A stretch of DNA of 64,000 nt from Cytophagales bacterium (lineage in GTDB: Bacteria; Bacteroidota; Bacteroidia; Cytophagales; Thermoflexibacteraceae), in assembly GCA_004294445.1 (NCBI GenBank), contig REAZ01000014.1:45231-109230 (forward strand), in the 5' to 3' direction. This document shows positions 1 through 9,608 of this stretch, piece by piece. The position numbers and the translations under genes were made by a program. Every line of letters starts with the position of its first letter. Position 1 is the stretch's first letter. The notes below the pieces were generated by a model that worked only from the letters and a program-made list of their open reading frames with translations, made no database searches and was not told where the DNA came from.

Positions 1-276
1 ACCATCGAGTTAAATTGGCAAGGCTTAAAAAATGATTTAGGAGAGTACCATTACCCATTATACATAGAAAAACTTATTTCTTTTGGTGTATTAGATGAAA
101 TCATTGCAAATGCTGATTATTTAAAGGAAGAAAAAGACAAAAGAGATAGGCTGTCTGTAAAAGCAGTACACAGATTATCGAGCAGGGTACAAATCGATAA
201 TAAAGTTTATGATGTAGTAATTATTTGTATAGAAAGTTCAGCTAACTTTATTTACGACCATATTTTATTAGAATAA
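1..276 (+). CDS. C-terminal fragment of an unidentified protein, possibly LPD3-like
   Basis: The window opens inside a reading frame that runs 91 codons to a TAA at 274-276, so only the C-terminal end is visible. The fragment is charged, with the segment IIANADYLKEEKD followed by a beta-rich end (DNKVYDVVIICIE, then FIYDHILLE). This pattern, with a 'YDH' close to the end, recalls the LPD3-type domains found in phage and polymorphic-toxin polyproteins. That similarity is from memory of the family and is weak. No start, domain order or neighbour is available to test it. Confidence 0.4.
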   Translation, partial: TIELNWQGLKNDLGEYHYPLYIEKLISFGVLDEIIANADYLKEEKDKRDRLSVKAVHRLSSRVQIDNKVYDVVIICIESSANFIYDHILLE

Positions 277-410
277 AAAATAAGGTTACAGTTGGTATAT
301 CTAAGCCTTATCATGAACTTAACCTATTATTCTATAACCTTATAATTTCGTTTCTCGAGCAGAAATCGAGAACAAAGATACAAAACTATTTTCTAAACTA
401 CCAAAAAAAA

Positions 411-1874
411 ATGAATGAATTACTAAGCGAGCAAAAGACAAAAATGCCTACATATACTTCATTAAAACAAATACAAACTGCTATTAGTAAGCAAGAAACT
501 TCTGTCAAAGAAGTAGTTACACATTATTTGAGTGTCATAGAAGCCAATAAACACCTCAACGCATTTTTGGAAGTCTATGGCGAGGAAGCCTTAGCAAAAG
601 CCGAAATCATAGACCAAAAAATTAGACAAGGTACGGCAGGCAGATTGGCAGGCATGGTCGTTGGGTTGAAAGATGTCATTTGCTACAAAGACCACTCTTT
701 ACAGGCTTCGAGCCATATTTTGGCAGGTTTCAAATCTCAATTTTCTGCCACCGCAGTCGAAAAATTGTTAGCCGAAGATGCCATTATCATAGGCAGACAA
801 AATTGTGATGAGTTTGCGATGGGGTCATCAAGCGAAAATTCCGCCTTCGGAGCAGTTCGCAACGCCCTTGATAATGAGCGAGTTTCGGGTGGTTCGTCAG
901 GCGGTTCTGCCGTAGCGGTGCAGGCGGGAATGTGCTTGGCTTCTTTGGGGTCAGATACAGGCGGCTCAGTAAGGCAGCCTGCATCTTTCTGCGGTGTCAT
1001 TGGCTTCAAACCTACTTATTCACGAGTTTCTCGTCATGGTTTGATAGCGTATGCCTCCTCTTTTGACATCATTGGCACACTTTCAAAAGATATCGAGGAT
1101 ACCGCTTTACTTTTAGAAGTTATTTCGGGAGAGGACGATTTCGATAGCACCGTTTCCACAAAGCCAGTCCTCCCCTACTCCCAACTCCTCGATATGGATT
1201 CCAAGCCTAAGATTGCCTACTTGAGGGAAACAGTTGAAAATGAGGGACTTCAGCCCGAAGTCAAAGCAAGTATTTTGCAGACAATAGAAAAGCTAAGAAG
1301 TGAAGGACATACAGTAGAAGCAGTCGATTTTCCGCTACTTGAGTATATCTTGCCTACTTATTATATTCTCACTACAGCCGAGGCAAGTACCAACCTTTCT
1401 CGCTTTGATGGGGTGCGCTATGGCTACCGCAGCAAGAATGCAACTGACTTAGAATCAATGTATAAGCGTAGCCGTTCGGAAGGATTCGGCATCGAGGTGC
1501 AGAGGCGAATTATTTTGGGAACATTCGTGCTAAGTTCGAGCTATTACGATGCCTATTTCACCAAAGCGCAGAAGGTCAGACGATTAATTACCAACAAGAC
1601 TAAAGAAATTTTAGCCCAATATGATTTCATTATCTCCCCTACTGCCCCAATGACCGCCTTCAAAATTGGCGAAAATTCAGGCAATCCTTTGGCGATGTAT
1701 TTGGCAGATATTTTTTCGGTGCAGGCGAATGTAGCTGGTGGCTTACCTGCTATCTCTATCCCTAACGGCTTTGATGCGCAAGGAATGCCTATAGGCTTGC
1801 AAATAATGGCAAACAGCTTTGAAGAGGCTAAATTATTGGCTTTCAGTAAGTATTTGTTGGATAAATTTGTATAA
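411..1874 (+). CDS. gatA: Aspartyl/glutamyl-tRNA(Asn/Gln) amidotransferase subunit A
   Basis: This is the amidase subunit of the GatCAB complex. It releases ammonia from glutamine so that Asp-tRNA(Asn) or Glu-tRNA(Gln) can be amidated in the cytoplasm. The 487-aa length is normal. The amidase signature is complete: Lys87 in VGLKDV, the Ser pair in GGSSGGSA (about 161-167) and the cis-Ser in DTGGSVRQPAS (about 183-192) form the Ser-cisSer-Lys triad. A second in-frame ATG lies 11 codons downstream and could be the true start. gatB and gatC are not adjacent, as is common in Bacteroidota. It stands alone between an incomplete gene and an ATPase/TOPRIM-like pair. Confidence 0.95.
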   Translation: MNELLSEQKTKMPTYTSLKQIQTAISKQETSVKEVVTHYLSVIEANKHLNAFLEVYGEEALAKAEIIDQKIRQGTAGRLAGMVVGLKDVICYKDHSLQASSHILAGFKSQFSATAVEKLLAEDAIIIGRQNCDEFAMGSSSENSAFGAVRNALDNERVSGGSSGGSAVAVQAGMCLASLGSDTGGSVRQPASFCGVIGFKPTYSRVSRHGLIAYASSFDIIGTLSKDIEDTALLLEVISGEDDFDSTVSTKPVLPYSQLLDMDSKPKIAYLRETVENEGLQPEVKASILQTIEKLRSEGHTVEAVDFPLLEYILPTYYILTTAEASTNLSRFDGVRYGYRSKNATDLESMYKRSRSEGFGIEVQRRIILGTFVLSSSYYDAYFTKAQKVRRLITNKTKEILAQYDFIISPTAPMTAFKIGENSGNPLAMYLADIFSVQANVAGGLPAISIPNGFDAQGMPIGLQIMANSFEEAKLLAFSKYLLDKFV

Positions 1875-1911
1875 ATGGCTTCATTTAAAATCAGAATAAA
1901 ATAGTAAAACT

Positions 1912-3075
1912 ATGAAACTCAAAGCAATAAAATTTTGTCGTTTTAAGGGACAAAAATATGAGTGGTCTATGGAAGGCAAGCCTGAAAATGGAATATATAA
2001 TCAACCTGTAACTTTCCAAAATATTAATCTTATTGTGGGAAAAAACGCAACAGGCAAAAGTAAAACTGTCGATGTCATAAGACGTTTAGCTGATTTGTTG
2101 GCGGGTGAAATTAATATCTCTGATATTGAATATGAAAACGCTATTTTTGAAGTGGTTTTTGATGACAATGGACAAGAAATTTATTACTACTTAGAGTTTA
2201 TTGACCATAAAGTGATTCAAGAAAAGCTGCTTATTGGCACTGATACTAAATTAGATAGAGAAAAAAGGGAGTTATATTATGCTGAAATCGAAAAAAACTT
2301 ATCATTTGAAATCCAAGAAGATAAATTAGTGGTTTCAAGAGTAGATAACAAACAGCAACCTTTTTTTAACTCCTTACAACAATGGGGAAAAAACTTGAAT
2401 CACTATCGTTTTGGAACACATTTAGGTCGTCAGTCTCTTTTTGGCGAAATTAATATTGACGTTATAAAAAAACAAGAAATCAGCCTAAAAACAAACGATA
2501 AAGTTTTGATAACCTTCGTAAAAGGTATGGAAAATCCTTATTTTGAAAATATCATCATTCAGGATATGAAAAAAGTAGGATATAATCTTTTAAGTATCGG
2601 CTATGGCAAATACAAAATTCGTGCGTTTGGATTTGAAATACAAGAACAAGATATTGAAGGTATTACGCCACAAATAGATGTTTCACAAGGAATGTTTAGA
2701 GCTTTATCATTGCTTATTCAGTTAAATTATTCATTGTTAAGCCAAATTCCAAGTTGTATTTTAATAGACGATATTGGCGAAGGTTTAGATTATGAAAGGT
2801 CAAAAAGCCTGATTGATTTGATTATTGAAAAAGTGAAAGATTCACCTGTACAGGTAATTATGACAACTAATGATAGGTTTGTAATGAATAAAATTCCATT
2901 AGAGTATTGGTCAGTTATTCATCGGACACCAAAAAAATCTTTGTTTTATAACTATCAAAATTCAAAAGAAATTTTTGATGATTTCAAATATTCAGGCTTG
3001 AGTAATTTTGATTTTCTAAGGACAGAGTTTTACACAACAGGTTTTGAGATAGAGGAAAATACAGTTACCCAATGA
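1912..3075 (+). CDS. AAA/ABC-type ATPase, first gene of a two-gene module
   Basis: A 387-aa SMC/ABC-class ATPase of the AAA_15/AAA_21 type. The Walker A motif GKNATGKS is at about residues 43-50. An ABC-signature-like VSQGMFRALS is at about 257-266, and a Walker B ILIDDIGEG at about 283-291. The usual H-loop position reads TTND with no histidine (about 318-321). The middle of the protein is a beta-rich insertion without a recognised domain. It overlaps the next gene by 4 bases (ATGA), which implies translational coupling. ATPases of this class next to a small TOPRIM- or RloB-like protein are typical of phage-defence pairs such as AbiL, PARIS and split OLD systems. The defence role here is inference from this context. 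Confidence 0.85.
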   Translation: MKLKAIKFCRFKGQKYEWSMEGKPENGIYNQPVTFQNINLIVGKNATGKSKTVDVIRRLADLLAGEINISDIEYENAIFEVVFDDNGQEIYYYLEFIDHKVIQEKLLIGTDTKLDREKRELYYAEIEKNLSFEIQEDKLVVSRVDNKQQPFFNSLQQWGKNLNHYRFGTHLGRQSLFGEINIDVIKKQEISLKTNDKVLITFVKGMENPYFENIIIQDMKKVGYNLLSIGYGKYKIRAFGFEIQEQDIEGITPQIDVSQGMFRALSLLIQLNYSLLSQIPSCILIDDIGEGLDYERSKSLIDLIIEKVKDSPVQVIMTTNDRFVMNKIPLEYWSVIHRTPKKSLFYNYQNSKEIFDDFKYSGLSNFDFLRTEFYTTGFEIEENTVTQ

Positions 3076-3791
3076 AAAAAATAGCTTTTTTTGTAGAAGG
3101 ACAAACTGAGCAATTTTTTCTAAATAAACTCTTAATTGAAATTGCAGGCAGTAAAAATATATTTATCAAACTGAAAAAATTTAAAGGTAAGGGAAAGCCA
3201 ACAGAAGATATTTTACCCAAAACACTTTCACAGCCTTCTCATCAGGTCAATCATACGGTTTTAATATACGATTGTGCGGGAGATGGGAGTGTAAAATCAA
3301 GAATTTTGGAAGAATATCGCGATTTGCGAAAAAATGGCTATGCTGAAATAGTAGGTTTGAGGGACTTATATCCTCTACCAGACCTTCAAAAATTGACACG
3401 AAGATTAAATAATGGTTTGGTGATTAATGGCAAGCGTATAGAAGAAGCATTACCCAATGATACAAGTATTGTTGTTGCAGTTAGAGAAATAGAAGAATGG
3501 TTTTTAGCAGAGTGTAATCATTATGTTTGTATTGATGCTTCCCTTAATTATGCTGTAGTATCAAGTCTTGGTTTTAATCCTTGCACTGACGACTTAACTA
3601 TTCGTAGCAATTCTGCTGCACTTGATTTGCACGCAATTTATCAATTAGCAGGTAAGCATTATAACAAAAAAAAGGATAATGTTGATAGAACATTAAGCTG
3701 CTTAGATTACACAAATCTCTACTTAAATGTTAGACATAAAATACCCAAATTAAACGACCTAATTACCAAAATAGATGCTTTTTTGAGCTAA
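3072..3791 (+). CDS. TOPRIM/DUF4276-like protein, partner of the ATPase
   Basis: A 239-aa protein that starts inside the ATPase stop codon. The N-terminus has a beta strand followed by VEGQTEQFF, the usual TOPRIM-type glutamate (Glu9). A second strand ends in IYDCAGDGS (Asp67 and Asp71 as the acidic pair), followed by AVREIEEWFLAE at about residues 136-147. The '(E/R)EIEEWFLA' segment is characteristic of DUF4276/RloB-like small proteins. The layout fits a metal-dependent nuclease or effector controlled by the ATPase. DUF4276 assignment is from motif recall, and nuclease activity is not shown by sequence alone. A purely regulatory partner is the alternative. Confidence 0.75.
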   Translation: MKKIAFFVEGQTEQFFLNKLLIEIAGSKNIFIKLKKFKGKGKPTEDILPKTLSQPSHQVNHTVLIYDCAGDGSVKSRILEEYRDLRKNGYAEIVGLRDLYPLPDLQKLTRRLNNGLVINGKRIEEALPNDTSIVVAVREIEEWFLAECNHYVCIDASLNYAVVSSLGFNPCTDDLTIRSNSAALDLHAIYQLAGKHYNKKKDNVDRTLSCLDYTNLYLNVRHKIPKLNDLITKIDAFLS

Positions 3792-3900
3792 AAAAGTAAA
3801 TCATAAAAAGTATTCAATATATAACCTTATCAGACTGGCTTTGCAAACACCTTATTCCAAAAATATTACTCGTATTGATTATTTACAACCCAATTTTAGT

Positions 3901-6900
3901 ATGAAAAAGATAACTACATCTCTATTATTATTTTTCTTCTTTTATAGTTTAGTTTTTGCCCAAAATAACCCCAATTGGTTGCGATATTCCGCCATTTCGC
4001 CCGATAGAACGAAGATTGTTTTTACTTACAAAGGCGATTTGTTTATTGTCCCTGCGGCAGGCGGTACGGCACAGCCGCTTACTTTCCACGAGGCACACGA
4101 TTTCATGCCCGTTTGGAGCAGAGATGGCAGCAAAATAGCTTTCGCATCTGACCGCTTTGGCAATTTTGATGTTTTTGTGATTGACGCTTTGGGTGGAGAG
4201 CCTACTCGTCTTACCTATCATTCCAACTCCGAATTTCCATACGCCTTTGGTGCAGACGGTAAAAGCGTGATTTTTGGTGGGCAGCGTTTGGACGTAGCCT
4301 CGCATCGCCAATATCCAACAGGTTCTCAGCCAGAAACTTATACAGTTGCCATAGGGGGTGGGCGAGTGAATCAGCTATGGACTGTCCCCGCTGAAGATAT
4401 ACAGGTAAGCAAAAACGGCAGCCGCATGGTATATCACGATAAAAAAGGGGGTGAAAATACTTTTCGCAAGCATCACACCTCGTCCATTACGCGCGATATT
4501 TGGCTTTACGATAGCTCTACGGGCAAGCACACCATGATTACTTCCTTCAAAGGAGAAGACCGCAACCCGATTTTTGCTGAAAATGACAAGAGTATTTTTT
4601 ATCTAAGCGAAGAAAGTGGTACTTTCAATGTCCACAAACTTAGCCTCGATAACCCCTCGCAAAAACAGCAAATTACCTCGTTCAAAACGCACCCTATTCG
4701 CTTTTTGAGTTCGGCAAATGATGGTACGCTTTGCTTTAGCTATGATGGCGAACTTTATACCCTAAAGCCAAATGCCAAGCCTACCAAAGTCAATGTAACT
4801 ATTCGTACCGAAGGAAAAAATAACAATAATCGCATCATTCCTATCAGTGGGAACGTGCGCGAAATGGCGGTTTCACCCAATGGAAAAGAAGTGGCATACA
4901 TAGTGAGAGGCGAAATTTTTGTTTCTTCTATAGAAGGCGGCGTAACCAAACGCATCACCAATACACCTGAGCAAGAACGCTTTGTGAGTTTTTCCCCTGA
5001 TGGAAATGCGCTCCTTTACGCAGGAGAAAGAGATAACTCTTGGAGCATTTACCAAACAAAAAAAGTAAGAAGTGAAGAGCCCTATTTCTACGCTTCTACC
5101 TTGCTCAAAGAGGAAGTAGTGATTGGCAACAAAAATGAAAACTATCAGCCGCAATTCTCGCCCGATGGCAAAGAAATCGCTTTTATCGAAAATAGGCGTT
5201 CTCTAAAAATCTTTAATATCGCTTCCAAGCAGTTCCGTACCTTGCTCACGCCTAACGAACTTTTTTATATGTCTGATGGCGACCAGTATTTTAGCTGGAG
5301 TCCTGATGGCAAGTGGTTATTGGCAGAATACTCGCCCGTTATGGCAAATGGTGAAGTTGTTTTGCTGGCGGCAGATGGCTCCAAGAAAATGATAAACCTT
5401 ACCGAAAGTGGCTACGGAGATTATCGCCCAAAGTGGGTAAACGGAGGCAAGCAAATTCTTTGGTTTAGCGACAGAGATGGCTTGCGTAGCTATGCAAATA
5501 GCGGAAATAGACAGGCAGATGTTTACAGTATGTTTTTTACCCAAGAAAGTTGGGATAAGTTTAACCTGAACAAAGACGACTTTGCCCTGCTCAAAGAAAT
5601 GGAAGAAAAAGCAGAAAAAGACAAAAAAGGTAAGGACGACAAAGACAAAAAAGCAGAACCGAAAAAAGACAGTACAAGCACGGTTAATTTGCTCTTAGAT
5701 GGTTTCAAAGACCGCAAAACACGCTTTACCATTCATTCCTCGTCTTTGGGAGATGCCGTATTGTCCAAAGATGGCGAAAAGCTCTACTATTTGGCACGCT
5801 TTGAGAAAGGCATGAACCTCTGGAGTACCAAAGTACGCACAAAAGAAACCAAAATGGAAATAGAACTTAATGCAGGCTTCGGGAGTATGGTTTGGGACAA
5901 AGACATGAAAAATATCTTTTTGCTGGCAGATGGCTCTATTTCAAAAATCAATGCAGAATCGGGGAAAAGGGAAAGCATTGGCATCAGAGGCGAACTAAAT
6001 CTGGACGTAGCCGCAGAACGCCGACACATGTTTGACCATGTCTGGACACGCACAAAATCAATGTTTTATACTTCCAATTATCACGGAGCAAATTGGGACG
6101 ATTTGAAGAATGCATACCAAGCAAAACTGCCTTCTATTGGCACAGGACACGAATTTGCCGAACTACTCTCCGAAATGCTTGGAGAGCTAAACGTTTCGCA
6201 CTGCGGGGCAAGCTACCGACCTTCTGACCCTAACGGAGATAATACAGCCTCTTTGGGTATATTTATAGACTACGATTTTGCGGGAGATGGCATCAAAATC
6301 GCCGAAATCATCAAGGGTAGCCCACTCGACAAGGAAAACATCAAAGTAGAGGCGGGCATGGTGATAGAGCAGATAGATGGCGAAAATATCACCGCTAATG
6401 GCGATATTGCAAAGTTTTTGAACAGAAAAGCGGGCAAGTTTACTTCCCTGCAAATCTATGACCCTGCGACTAAAAATCGCCAGCAAATTACCGTAAAACC
6501 AGTTTCGATAGGTGAAGAAAATAGTTTGCTCTACAAAAGATGGGTACGCAAAAATCAGGAAGAAGTGGACAAGCTAAGTGGTGGGCAGCTTGGCTACGTG
6601 CATATCCCCGGCATGAGTGACGGACCCTATAGAAATGTTTACGAAGATGTGATGGGCAAGTTCCACGACCGCAAGGGCATGATTATAGACACTCGCTTTA
6701 ACGGCGGCGGCGACCTTGTGGCAGATTTGGCAATGTTTTTCACAGGAAAAAAATTCATAGATTATGCCATTGAAAGCCGCTCCGTAGGCTACGAACCTAC
6801 TTTTCGCTGGACGAAGCCAACGGTGGCAATGGTAAACGAAGCCAACTATAGTGATGGGCATTGCTTTGCGTGTGGCTACCAAGACTTAGGCATCGGCAAA

Positions 6901-7137
6901 ATGATAGGGATGCCCGTACCCGGTACTTGTAGCTTTGCAGGCTGGGAAGGCTTACAAGATGGGCAAACTACTTGGGGTTCAGTACCTGTGAGTGCCAAAA
7001 ATAGCAAAGGGCAGTGGTTGGAAAATGTGGAAACTGTGCCTGAATTTCAACTAAGAAATGAGCCAAACGTAATTAGCAAAGGCAAAGACCAGCAGTTGGA
7101 AAAAGCCATTGAGGAATTGCTAAAAAGTATCAAATAA
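3901..7137 (+). CDS. Tricorn-type protease, exported
   Basis: A 1078-aa peptidase of family S41, tricorn type. The ATG at 3901 begins a clear signal peptide (MKKITTSLLLFFFFYSLVFA|Q); an upstream TTG in frame at 3841 would hide it and is not used. The first about 650 residues are WD40/PD40 beta-propeller repeats with recurrent 'SPDG' turns. A Lys-rich linker follows, then a core region, a PDZ domain (about 780-880) and a C-terminal S41 domain. That domain has RFNGGGDL and the NYSDGH segment holding the probable catalytic Ser. The protein should degrade peptides in the periplasm. A GNAT gene follows 15 bases downstream. Confidence 0.92.
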   Translation: MKKITTSLLLFFFFYSLVFAQNNPNWLRYSAISPDRTKIVFTYKGDLFIVPAAGGTAQPLTFHEAHDFMPVWSRDGSKIAFASDRFGNFDVFVIDALGGEPTRLTYHSNSEFPYAFGADGKSVIFGGQRLDVASHRQYPTGSQPETYTVAIGGGRVNQLWTVPAEDIQVSKNGSRMVYHDKKGGENTFRKHHTSSITRDIWLYDSSTGKHTMITSFKGEDRNPIFAENDKSIFYLSEESGTFNVHKLSLDNPSQKQQITSFKTHPIRFLSSANDGTLCFSYDGELYTLKPNAKPTKVNVTIRTEGKNNNNRIIPISGNVREMAVSPNGKEVAYIVRGEIFVSSIEGGVTKRITNTPEQERFVSFSPDGNALLYAGERDNSWSIYQTKKVRSEEPYFYASTLLKEEVVIGNKNENYQPQFSPDGKEIAFIENRRSLKIFNIASKQFRTLLTPNELFYMSDGDQYFSWSPDGKWLLAEYSPVMANGEVVLLAADGSKKMINLTESGYGDYRPKWVNGGKQILWFSDRDGLRSYANSGNRQADVYSMFFTQESWDKFNLNKDDFALLKEMEEKAEKDKKGKDDKDKKAEPKKDSTSTVNLLLDGFKDRKTRFTIHSSSLGDAVLSKDGEKLYYLARFEKGMNLWSTKVRTKETKMEIELNAGFGSMVWDKDMKNIFLLADGSISKINAESGKRESIGIRGELNLDVAAERRHMFDHVWTRTKSMFYTSNYHGANWDDLKNAYQAKLPSIGTGHEFAELLSEMLGELNVSHCGASYRPSDPNGDNTASLGIFIDYDFAGDGIKIAEIIKGSPLDKENIKVEAGMVIEQIDGENITANGDIAKFLNRKAGKFTSLQIYDPATKNRQQITVKPVSIGEENSLLYKRWVRKNQEEVDKLSGGQLGYVHIPGMSDGPYRNVYEDVMGKFHDRKGMIIDTRFNGGGDLVADLAMFFTGKKFIDYAIESRSVGYEPTFRWTKPTVAMVNEANYSDGHCFACGYQDLGIGKMIGMPVPGTCSFAGWEGLQDGQTTWGSVPVSAKNSKGQWLENVETVPEFQLRNEPNVISKGKDQQLEKAIEELLKSIK

Positions 7138-7152
7138 AGTAAATGACATCTT

Positions 7153-7674
7153 ATGAATTTTGAGTTAAAAGTAACTTTGGAAAATGACCTAATGACGCTC
7201 AGACCACTCCAAGAAGATGATTTTGAGAATCTCTATAGTGTGGCTTCTGACCCACTTATTTGGGAGCAGCATCCCGCAAAGGAGCGTAGCGAAAGAGAAG
7301 GTTTTAAGATTTTCTTCAAAGAAGCAATAGCGTCTGGGGGGGCATTTGCGGTGATAGACTCCAAAACGGGAGAAATCATAGGCAGCACAAGGTTTCATCG
7401 GGTAAAAGAAGTGCAGAATGCTATTGAAATTGGCTGGACTTTCTTGGCACGTAAGTATTGGGGCGGAGCATACAATAAATCTATGAAAGACCTCATGATG
7501 ACTTATGCTTTCAAATTTGTAGAAAACGTCCTTTTTTATATCCACGAAAGTAATTTTCGTTCACAAAAAGCGGTTGAAAAGTTGGGTGGGAAAAGAATAA
7601 CGGTCTTAGAAAACCAAGAGTTAGACCCTCGCCAAAGCACAAACGTCATTTACCAAGTTGTACGTCTCAAATAG
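7153..7674 (+). CDS. GNAT family N-acetyltransferase (RimJ/RimL type)
   Basis: A 173-aa acetyltransferase of the RimJ/RimL subgroup. The N-terminus has the usual 'LRPLQEDDFENLY' beginning. The centre has IEIGWTFLARKYWGGAYN, the acetyl-CoA-binding region. The C-terminal half carries ESNFRSQKAVEKLGGK, the common N-x-x-S-x-x-A-x-x-K-x-G motif. The acceptor is unknown: a ribosomal protein N-terminus, an amino group or a small molecule are all possible. It sits 15 bases after the tricorn gene and is probably cotranscribed. It is convergent with the PLP enzyme gene that ends 4 bases away. Confidence 0.88.
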   Translation: MNFELKVTLENDLMTLRPLQEDDFENLYSVASDPLIWEQHPAKERSEREGFKIFFKEAIASGGAFAVIDSKTGEIIGSTRFHRVKEVQNAIEIGWTFLARKYWGGAYNKSMKDLMMTYAFKFVENVLFYIHESNFRSQKAVEKLGGKRITVLENQELDPRQSTNVIYQVVRLK

Positions 7675-7678
7675 ATAG

Positions 7679-8563
7679 TTAGTAACTATATACTCCTCCC
7701 GAATGAATAAGCAAAATGCTTGAGTTCGGGGGGAAATATTTTTTTTTGATGAGGTCAAATACGCCATAAAATAGCTTACCCGTATAAATTGGCTCTATTG
7801 GAATGGGGTATTTAGCATTGAAATCACGTACAAAATCATTGAGTTCGGGAGTAATTTTGGCATAGCCGCCGAAGTGATATTCGTTATTGATGTACCATTT
7901 TCTTGTTGGCAAATTAGCTTGCTCAGTAGCTATTAACTTTTCTATTTCGGCAGTCAAAAAATCACCTTTTAGCACTGAAAAACCTATGAATTGCGTATTT
8001 GCTAACTGCGGATTTTCACTCACTATCAAGCCCGCAAACGTTCCGCCCGTCCCGCAGGCACAGCCTACATAGTCGTAAGGGGTAGTTATATTTTGCAGTA
8101 TTTCTGACGTACCTCTGATGGCAAACTCATTTGTGCCGCCTTCGGGAATGAGGTAAAAATCTCCAAATTTTTCCTTGAGAGAAGAAATAAACGCCTGTTC
8201 TGCCTTCTGCCGATACGTAGTGCGGTCTAAATAATGAAGTTTCATGCCACAGTTTGTTGCATGGCTTAGGATTGGGTTGAGCGGTAGTGTTTCCTCGCCT
8301 CTGATGATGCCAATGGTTTCAAAACCAAAAATTTTGCCCGCCGATGCCGTTGCGTAGATATGATTCGAAAAAGCCCCACCAAAGGTAAGTAGTTTGGTAG
8401 AGCCTTTATTTTGAGCTTGTTTGAGGTTATATTTTAGCTTGTGCCACTTATTTCCCTTAATAAAAGGGTGAATAAGGTCTTCTCTTTTTACAAAAAACCT
8501 GACTTGATGAAGTGTCAGAAAGCCATCGCTTATTTCCTCTGTAGGTGCATCTTGTAAGTCCAT
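7679..8563 (-). CDS. PLP-dependent ACC deaminase / D-cysteine desulfhydrase family protein
   Basis: A fold-type II PLP enzyme of about 294 aa, related to 1-aminocyclopropane-1-carboxylate deaminase and D-cysteine desulfhydrase. The PLP-lysine region is GNKWHKLKYN near the N-terminus, followed by LLTFGGAFSNHIYATA, the Ser-Asn-His segment that binds substrate and cofactor. A Gly-rich phosphate-binding loop, CACGTGGTFAG, lies near residue 170. The ATG at 8563 is preferred. A GTG two codons upstream at 8569 would abut the mlaD-like stop. The gene is probably translated with the MCE gene just upstream. The true substrate cannot be decided from sequence. Confidence 0.88.
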   Translation of the reverse strand: MDLQDAPTEEISDGFLTLHQVRFFVKREDLIHPFIKGNKWHKLKYNLKQAQNKGSTKLLTFGGAFSNHIYATASAGKIFGFETIGIIRGEETLPLNPILSHATNCGMKLHYLDRTTYRQKAEQAFISSLKEKFGDFYLIPEGGTNEFAIRGTSEILQNITTPYDYVGCACGTGGTFAGLIVSENPQLANTQFIGFSVLKGDFLTAEIEKLIATEQANLPTRKWYINNEYHFGGYAKITPELNDFVRDFNAKYPIPIEPIYTGKLFYGVFDLIKKKYFPPNSSILLIHSGGVYSY

Positions 8564-8569
8564 GAACAC

Positions 8570-9490
8570 CTACTTTTTAACCGCTTTTCTTCCAAAAAGA
8601 GAGAAATGGACATAGTTTTTAGGGTTTTCCCTAAAATCGGTGAGCAGTTTGTCCAAACTGATAATTGTTTTATTCAGATTAACATAAGCTGAGTCGTTTT
8701 TCATCAATTTAGTCATGGTTTCACCCTTATTCATTGCACCGAGCATTTCATTAAGGCTTACTACACTCTTTCGTGCTTCTGCCATCGTACTTGCTAATTT
8801 CATCGCATTTACGGAGTCTGCCACAGTATTCATTTTGGCAATGAGTGGCTTTACACTTTTTTCCGTTTCTACAAGTGATGCCGAAAGTTTTTCCAAATTT
8901 CCAGTAATATTACTGATTTTCTGTCTGTTATCCACCACTATTCCATTCATACTGCCTGTGGCGGTTTCCACGTTTTGAAGAATATTTCTGATATTTCCGC
9001 TTAATCCCTGATACTCTTTGACCAACAGATTGATAGCCGCCATAGTGGAATCTGCCTTGCTGAGTAGGGGTTGCGTTTTTTCAGAAGCCATATCCATCAT
9101 ACTCTGCTCTATTTCTGCTTTTACGGTGTCTTTGGGCATAATTTCTTCTCCCTTGCCCACCACAATTTCTATCATCTTCCCGCCAAGCAATCCATTATCT
9201 TTGAGAACTGCAATGGAACTTTTATTAAGTTTTAAGTCTTTCAGAAGGTCGAATTTTACCAATATCTTGCTGTTTCTATTTTGTAAGATGCTAAGGGTTG
9301 CTACTTTCCCTACATTTAATCCATTGATTTGCACAGGATTAGAGGCAGTAAGTCCATCAATTTTATCATACAACACATAATAAGATACGGTAGAAGAAAA
9401 CAAGTCATAACCTTTGAGAAAGGTAAAACCAAAATAAAGAATTATCCCACTGATAACGGTGAGTAGTCCTACTTTTAATTCTTTTGACAC
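8570..9490 (-). CDS. MCE/MlaD domain protein, lipid transport
   Basis: A 306-aa MlaD-type protein. It has an N-terminal transmembrane anchor (about residues 7-27, GLLTVISGIILYFGFTFL), then one MCE domain including NPVQINGLNVGKV. A long helical, coiled-coil-prone tail follows. MCE proteins form rings that carry lipids between the inner and outer membranes. The start is GTG at 9490, with no better ATG in frame. It follows the amidase gene and is opposite LptD, an arrangement that recurs in Bacteroidota and points to envelope maintenance. The matching MlaE/MlaF permease genes are not in the window. Confidence 0.9.
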   Translation of the reverse strand: MSKELKVGLLTVISGIILYFGFTFLKGYDLFSSTVSYYVLYDKIDGLTASNPVQINGLNVGKVATLSILQNRNSKILVKFDLLKDLKLNKSSIAVLKDNGLLGGKMIEIVVGKGEEIMPKDTVKAEIEQSMMDMASEKTQPLLSKADSTMAAINLLVKEYQGLSGNIRNILQNVETATGSMNGIVVDNRQKISNITGNLEKLSASLVETEKSVKPLIAKMNTVADSVNAMKLASTMAEARKSVVSLNEMLGAMNKGETMTKLMKNDSAYVNLNKTIISLDKLLTDFRENPKNYVHFSLFGRKAVKK

Positions 9491-9608
9491 GCTATTTTTA
9501 TTTTTGGGTTAAAAAATGAAAAACAAGGAAATACATTTAACTAACTATTTTTCAAAAGATTATGCCTCTGAAAGGTGCAATCTTTTGAAATTAGGTTGCA
9601 ATTTGCAA

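Noticed and set aside
3841..3900. TTG-initiated extension of the tricorn gene
   Set aside because: It would bury the signal peptide that begins with the ATG at 3901.
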